Under the pieces are notes generated by a model, which did no database searches, was not told where the DNA came from, and was given only the letters and a program-made list of their open reading frames with translations. The position numbers were made by a program, and so were the translations under genes. DNA of 64,000 nucleotides. Source: Filosporella fistucella (Eukaryota > Ascomycota > Leotiomycetes > Helotiales). This document shows positions 58,485-64,000 of this stretch, piece after piece. The stretch is taken from positions 1,240,001-1,304,000 of the forward strand of contig JAQJZZ010000010.1 in assembly GCA_030077755.1 (NCBI GenBank). The letters are read 5' to 3'. Numbering within the stretch: position 1 is the stretch's first letter; each line of letters starts with the position of its first letter.

Positions 58485-58756
58485 ATAGGCATGAGCGCGG
58501 CTTTCGTTCTGGAGTTATTGGGTTCATACAAATAATAATCACAACTTGCCGTCAAGCCGAGCCGGTTGTTCTGTATCTAATAGTTAAAATGCGAAGATTT
58601 GATCATAGCCTATCAGCAACCAAGTTGCGCATCTCCAGAACGTTGAAAGTGAAAAAAATATGTGGACATTTTGTTACAACTGCTGTGAGAGGCTATGATG
58701 TTCAATTGTCCCATGAAACGCCGTTATATGGTAGTACCACTATGGTGAATATACAA

Positions 58757-60056
58757 TCAATCATAATTTTCATGTCCCCTACCGTTTAGAACACCTTCGC
58801 TCTTCCTCCTCCTGCGTTTCCCAAGCACGCTTATTGCCCATTCCGTCAACGTGAATCCCCAATGTCCGGCTACCAGTACTCCGCTTACCACATTGACAAC
58901 CTTCACTACAAACCTCAAAAAGCTATCTCTGCTCTCCTCCACTGTGAGAAGCATAGGTTCGATGTCATACTTAAAAAATATACCTGGCACATTGCGTTCA
59001 CCGACAACATGCGATTGCTCGGTCACCGCATACTGGTTTGTGAAGACGGTTCGCGATGCATAAGGCGTGCTTGAATCGACCGAGTAGACCGTTGGGACTA
59101 CTGAGAGGAAGTATTGGAACTTGTGGAAATGATTTGGAGTAGTGGATATAGTTCGGTCGAGTGGGTTGAGAAGTGAGGGATAAAATGCACCGAATGAGAG
59201 CTCCGAGACGATGTGGGAGAAGTTGAAGGCTTCATGTGTTAGTGAAGTACCTTGAATTATTCAAGGAAGCACTTACAATTGTGATCCAGATGGGAAGCTG
59301 CAAATTCTTGATATCCGTGACCTCGGGCAGTGATGTGAAAGTCGCCTTGGACCTTATTCACGCCCAGACTACCATATATGCGGCAGCTGTCGCCTCCTGG
59401 GGGACCCCACTTCAGTCTAGGAGTCTTGCCAAACTTGGCTCTCTTGCCTCCAGCTGCGGCAACAATATCATGGACATGTTCTTCTCCAAAACCTTCCTCG
59501 TGCTCATGGAAGCCTTCTCCGGTTATTAACCTCCCCTCTGAGTCCTTTCCTAATGAATGCATTCCTCTCGCATCAACCCATTGCTTCCAATTCGTGGGAT
59601 CACGCTTCAACATATCTCCAGCTAGGATTCGGTCACCCGCTGCATCCTGGACATTGATGTGAATATCGCCGCATGACATAGGAATGACGATGTCTAAGTT
59701 GATTTGAAGATCGTGTCCCACACCCTTCTCCACAGCAAAGGTGTGTGTTTCGTGGCCCCGCCACCATCTTGTGAACTCAGAGAAAATAAGGAGGAAGGAT
59801 ACGATAAGCATTGCGACCGTCCATTTTCCGCCGCCAGAGGTTCTTGTCACATATTGCGGTTTTGCTTTCGCTGTAGGACCTGTCAGTATGGTACACAATA
59901 GTTGGGTCATTAAAGACTCAATTGTTTCAACTTGGGTTGAGGCAAAGCAGTATATTTATACCAGCACTTACGAAAAGCATCAAAGGCCTGGACAATGTTG
60001 CCCTTCTTCTCCCCAAAGGCATCCTCGTCCAGGCCGTGCTGTGAGAAACCGTTCAT
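58757..60056 (-). CDS. ERV41: COPII vesicle protein Erv41
   Basis: Three exons, 60056-59972, 59870-59277 and 59229-58757, encode about 383 residues. The N-terminus MNGFSQHGLDEDAFGEKKGN joins IVQAFDAF-PKAKPQYVTRT, a membrane helix (MLIVSFLLIFSEFTRWW) follows, then the luminal domain with SCGDIHINVQDAAGDR and the signature DSCRIYGSLGVNKVQGDFHI. The last exon has SHIVSELSFGAFYPSLLNPL and a second membrane helix (GFTLTEWAISVLG). Erv41 pairs with Erv46 to cycle cargo between the ER and Golgi. Intron phases keep all motifs continuous. The last exon is open without a Met, so single-frame searches see only its end. Confidence 0.93.
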
Positions 60057-61657
60057 CTCCGACCCTTCTCACTTTCAATTAGATTCTTGACTGGACCGGC
60101 ATCAATTCCAAGCTCCAAAAAGAATGTAGATGAAAGCTAACGTGGATTGTGCCTAGGTGGCTCGTTGTGTGCTGAAGCTGGTTCGAGACAAAACCTAAGT
60201 TCCTAAAAGGACAGCTAAGGTATTCGGGCCACAAGGCTGAGATTCTGGCTGGGACGAGACCCTGAGGCGACGGGGGGTCTGAGTGGCACGTGCGCGAAAA
60301 TCTGCAATAGAGTAGGAGTAGGTACCTTGGTACGGTACTTCGGGGAGGTACTTGTCTACTACCTGGATGCTGTTCCTGGCCCGAATACTTTCTTTTCTGG
60401 AGTTGGTTTAATCTGTACACAAGCTTGCCTTTCTTGAATTGTCCATTCCTTGCACTTCATGGCCTTCAGCAGCGTCTTGTTCATGCTGGTTGGCTTGGGC
60501 CTCAATCTCCTCACCTTCAACTCTCGCAAATCTATTCACTTCCCGACGTCCTGGCCAAGTTCAGTATCATGGTCCTCTGTTCCACTTTCCTACGAAACGA
60601 AATAGAAGGCCAAGAACATACATCGAGTGCCATGCAGTATAATGAATAGCTATAGGTAGCTGTAACGTATAGCGAGATTTTGTCCTCTGACATCGCCTGG
60701 TGTGGATGCGTAGGTAGATAAGACGACAGATTTATTCAACACTCGGCGATCGCATAGTCACTCTTTTGCTTGTCTTTTCTGATCGGTTCCAATCTTTCAC
60801 TTTCCTTTCACGTTCGCGAGGCAAAGCAATCGACTCTGGTGTCATCACCCAAACCAAGATTTGGATCTCGAAGGTGCAGCCTTGAAGCCTCTATCAATTT
60901 TGCAAGCATTATGCTTAGTTAGGTAGGTAGGTGAGGTATTCCTACGTGTCATCTAAAACAACTCGAACAATGTTGCTCTGGCTTCGATTCAGGACAATAA
61001 GTCCTAGGTATCTCAAAGACTAGGTAGGTACGGAGTAGGTACTTGGGAAGACAAAGCACTATCCAACCGTCCAACCGACCAACCACATCGCACGGTTCCA
61101 CCACGCACACGCTGTAGCTACCTCTCTCTCTCCCTACCTACCTACCTACCTAACCTTTATAACCCCGCTTTTTCATGTTTCTCCCTGTCGGACAGGTTCA
61201 TCTGATCAATCCCTTCATGTCCGATATCATTCCCAGCTCCCATGCTTGGGAACGCTTCTTCCGCGCCTGCATCTGCCAAGATCACCATCCATAAGCTACT
61301 CGAGCTGATAGCTCATAGTGAACTGGAAATTCACCATGGTGATCTCTAGTCGTGATGCCGTCATTGTGAACCCGGATGTCCTTATTGGCTTCAAAGATGT
61401 GGGTTCTGGACTTTCGGCCTTGGACCATGGCAATCAACTTCGATCTGGCATACCTTCTATATGCCTGCTGTTTTACTAGCAGCGAATTGGCGGCTGTCAA
61501 ATCCCCCACGAGCTCATACGCTGATATGCCGGAAAACATGGCTTGACACCATATAAACTAATTGAGTGATCATGGAGCTCTCCTGCTTTTGAATAAGAGC
61601 TCCAGCTCTTCCCGCAGAGAAAACTACCTTTTCCTCTTTGCATCGAAGTGTTCCAAG
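60057..61657. promoter_or_regulatory. Divergent intergenic region, ERV41 to PhoD gene
   Basis: About 1.6 kb with no supported gene. It is rich in GGTA/TACC-type short palindromic motifs (about 60309-60360 and 60918-61040) and a CTAC tetranucleotide run (61133-61154). Confidence 0.5.
61552..61557 (+). promoter_or_regulatory. TATA box of the PhoD-like gene
   Basis: TATAAA, 106 nt before the start codon at 61658. Confidence 0.45.
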
Positions 61658-64000
61658 ATGCTTCCGAAGGCTTTATTGTTCGCTGCTGTTGCTACAGCTT
61701 CTTTTGTCTCCAACCTCAATTATCGCAGTCCTTCTCATTTCCACCCGGGATTGGGAGTGTCCATTCGTAAAGTTGCTGCTCGGTATGTTGAACTCGATTT
61801 CGTTTTCCTATTTCCATGCTCCAATGAGAAACATGAGATACGCTCACCTGTTCCGTCAGTTCTGGGGGGTTTGCGGGAGAAGATTGCTGATGACCAGTTA
61901 GAAACACTCCCTCCGCTGCATGGGACTCTTCTCAGTTGAATTTCACCCACGGGGTTGCCAGTGGAGATCCTTATGATACCAGCGTCATTCTTTGGACTCG
62001 AGTTGCACCTGCTTTCGACAATGACCGGAGTAACATCACGGTCTCCGGTTACGTCCCATTGTACAGCCACGAAACAGAGGAGTATGTGAAAGCTAGCAAG
62101 GCACCCGTTTGTGTAGAATACAAAGTGGCTACAGATCCTGGATTGCAACAGGTATGTCACCTTTCTGTATTCACCGAGCCCGTTTCGTAGAGTTCAATGC
62201 GAAAGTGGTGCATTCGAGCTCTGGTGGTATTTCGACGTGCTCATTAAGTTTGTCTGTCCAAATGCAAGCTAACTCGCCAAAGTGTGTTGATGAAGGAACT
62301 GCTTATACCAGCTCTGATATAGATTTCACTGTTAAAGTAGAAGCAAAAAATCTGAAGCCTTATACGAATTATTGTGAGTTCTCGAAGCTTCTAAACATTT
62401 ACATGTGATAGAGTCTCATCTGGTGGGCAGATTACCAATTTAACATTTGTAAATCAAATGTTTCCAGCCCTATTGGTCGAACGAAAACAATTCCTAGCAA
62501 AGGAGACAAGGTTAACACCTCAATCAAACTCGCTGTCTACTCATGCAGTAACTTTCCTTTTGGCTTCTTCAATGCATATGGAAATCCCGCCCGAAAGGAT
62601 TCCGTCGATTATGTTATTCATCTTGGAGACTACATCTACGAATATAAGAACGGGGACTATGGTTGGGGTAATAGCATTGACCGCATACCGTTGCCGGATC
62701 GTGAAATATTCACTTTGTAGGTGTCAAATAGAATTGGCAATGTTGGGGCTGACTAAATATGATATTAGGTATGACTACCGTAAGAGACTTGCAACTTACA
62801 GGACAGATCTCGATCTGCTACTCAGTCATCAACAATTCCCCTGGATTCCAGTGTGGGATGACCATGGTAAATCCATAACTCGAATGCATGCTTTAGGAGG
62901 AGACTAACTTCTGAGACAGAGGCTGCAGACAACACATGGCGAGCGGGGTCATCTGAATTGAACAATACGGAAGATTCATTTGTGAAAGATGGTGGGGTGT
63001 CAGTTGATCAACGAAAGTAAGTAACAACATCCTCTCGTATCTTGCACAATGAGATTCTACGTTTTGTCTCCGCTTCAACTCCCAAAAGTTATTATACTCC
63101 GGCCATCCGGTCTCAGTATAACACAAGGTTTATGATTTGAATCTAGAGCACTGGATACTAAGTCAAACACAGGATGAACGCTGTTCGTGCGTACTTTGAG
63201 TGGATGCCGATCAGACAAGTTGAGATGGATGACAACCTTCGCATTTGGAGAAGTTTCGAGATCGGCGATCTGATGGATTTGATCATGCTCGACACAAGAC
63301 AATACGATCGCTCAATCACTGATCTATACTGGAACACCGATTATGTCCATGCAATTTCGAATGATGCAGGCCGAACACTGATGGGAAGTCGCCAAGAAAA
63401 CTGGTTTTATAACAAGCTCTCCGAATCATCAAAAAGAGATGCTGCTTGGCGCATCATCGGCAACCAAATTGTCTTTTCCCGGATCAATGAATCGTTTGCA
63501 TTTGGAAGTGCAAATCTTCTCAACTACGATTCGGTAAATAATTTCTCATTGCTGCACTCGCTCTTCCTTCTCCGCTTCTTTCCTTTCAAAAAGTGCATCA
63601 GTCTCCTGGTACAATACTTGGAAGTGAAATGTTCTAATTTTTGTTACAGTGGGATGGGTATCAAAGCAATAAAAACAGAACTCTGGCCCACCTTTACAAC
63701 AACAAGATCAACAATACCATTTTCCTTGCGGGAGATTCGCACGCATCTTGGGTCTCCGATTTAGTATGGCTGGACACCCACCCTTACGACCCTTCCACTG
63801 GTGCTGGTTCTATAGGTGTAGAGTTCGCGGGGTCGGCTGTAAGCTCTCCCTGTCCGTACGGCCAAAATATAACCCTACAGACAGCCAACAACTACTCTTC
63901 TCTCCTCGTGGATGCAAACCAGGAACTACAATGGCAAGATCTCTACTATAGAGGCTACTATGAACTCAGTGTTGGCCACGACGCAGTTCATGCCTCGTTC
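61658..64000 (+). CDS. PhoD-like alkaline phosphatase, partial at right edge
   Basis: Eight exons are visible: 61658-61782, 61902-62151, 62283-62373, 62431-62716, 62769-62866, 62920-63016, 63173-63533 and 63650 to the window end, about 550 residues so far. A signal peptide (MLPKALLFAAVATASFVS) and WDSSQLNFTHGVASGDPY precede the PhoD N-terminal domain. The metallophosphatase core shows HLGDYIYEY, PVWDDHEAADNTW (completed by splicing at 62867-62919), MLDTRQYDR and LAGDSHASW. These match the metal and catalytic motifs of calcium/iron-dependent PhoD phosphodiesterases, which release phosphate outside the cell. Exon 3 starts after CCAAAG; an additional short exon between 62152 and 62282 is possible. 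The frame is open at base 64000, so the C-terminus is missing. Confidence 0.88.

Overview
The window is a stretch of nuclear genome from a filamentous ascomycete (Pezizomycotina). The evidence is many short introns of about 43-210 nt with GTA(A/T)GT-like donors, CTAAC/CTGAC-like branch sites and CAG/TAG/AAG acceptors, long CT-rich leaders, and a typical filamentous-fungal gene set. That set includes indoleamine dioxygenase, a laccase with a DSGI-type C-terminus, GH43 arabinanases, a CHY/RING ligase and a wax-synthase-like acyltransferase beside a P450. I would guess Leotiomycetes (Helotiales-like) from general protein resemblance, but the sequence alone does not prove the class. No tRNA, rRNA, CRISPR or intact mobile element was recognised.

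Layout. 0-5 kb: the end of a possible partial gene, then a convergent pair made of an MBOAT/wax-synthase-like acyltransferase (+) and a cytochrome P450 (-). 6.5-10.7 kb: indoleamine 2,3-dioxygenase and a Rieske/AIF-type NAD(P)H oxidoreductase in tandem. 10.9-14.5 kb: two secreted GH43 enzymes transcribed away from each other over a 1.35-kb shared upstream region; one is a clear endo-arabinanase and the other an exo-type GH43. 15.2-28 kb: housekeeping genes (a coiled-coil protein, a LYR-motif protein, a CHY/RING ubiquitin ligase, the kinetochore subunit Fta4 and a Gln/Ser-rich disordered protein), interrupted by an AT-rich, probably repeat-derived island near 23.6-24.5 kb. 28-39.9 kb: mostly gene-poor, with one seven-exon sugar transporter. 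39.9-51.1 kb: a Prm10/ThrE-like transporter, a glyoxalase-fold protein, dynactin p25, a MetE-like enzyme, an F-box protein and an AKR7-like aldo-keto reductase. 51-64 kb: a laccase, the plasma-membrane syntaxin (Sso), the COPII cargo factor Erv41, and a PhoD-type phosphatase running off the right edge.

Gene models were assembled by hand: intron boundaries were chosen so that GT-AG (once GC-AG) sites keep frame and join conserved motifs. Several genes would be misread from single open frames. The P450 hides an in-frame GC-AG intron. The coiled-coil gene has its true first exon upstream of an ATG that lies in an intron. The sugar transporter carries a 32-nt exon. I found no clear novel multi-gene system. 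The best leads are the acyltransferase/P450 pair, the divergent arabinan-degradation pair, the glyoxalase-fold protein with a hydrophobic tail, and several unassigned small ORFs and repeat islands.
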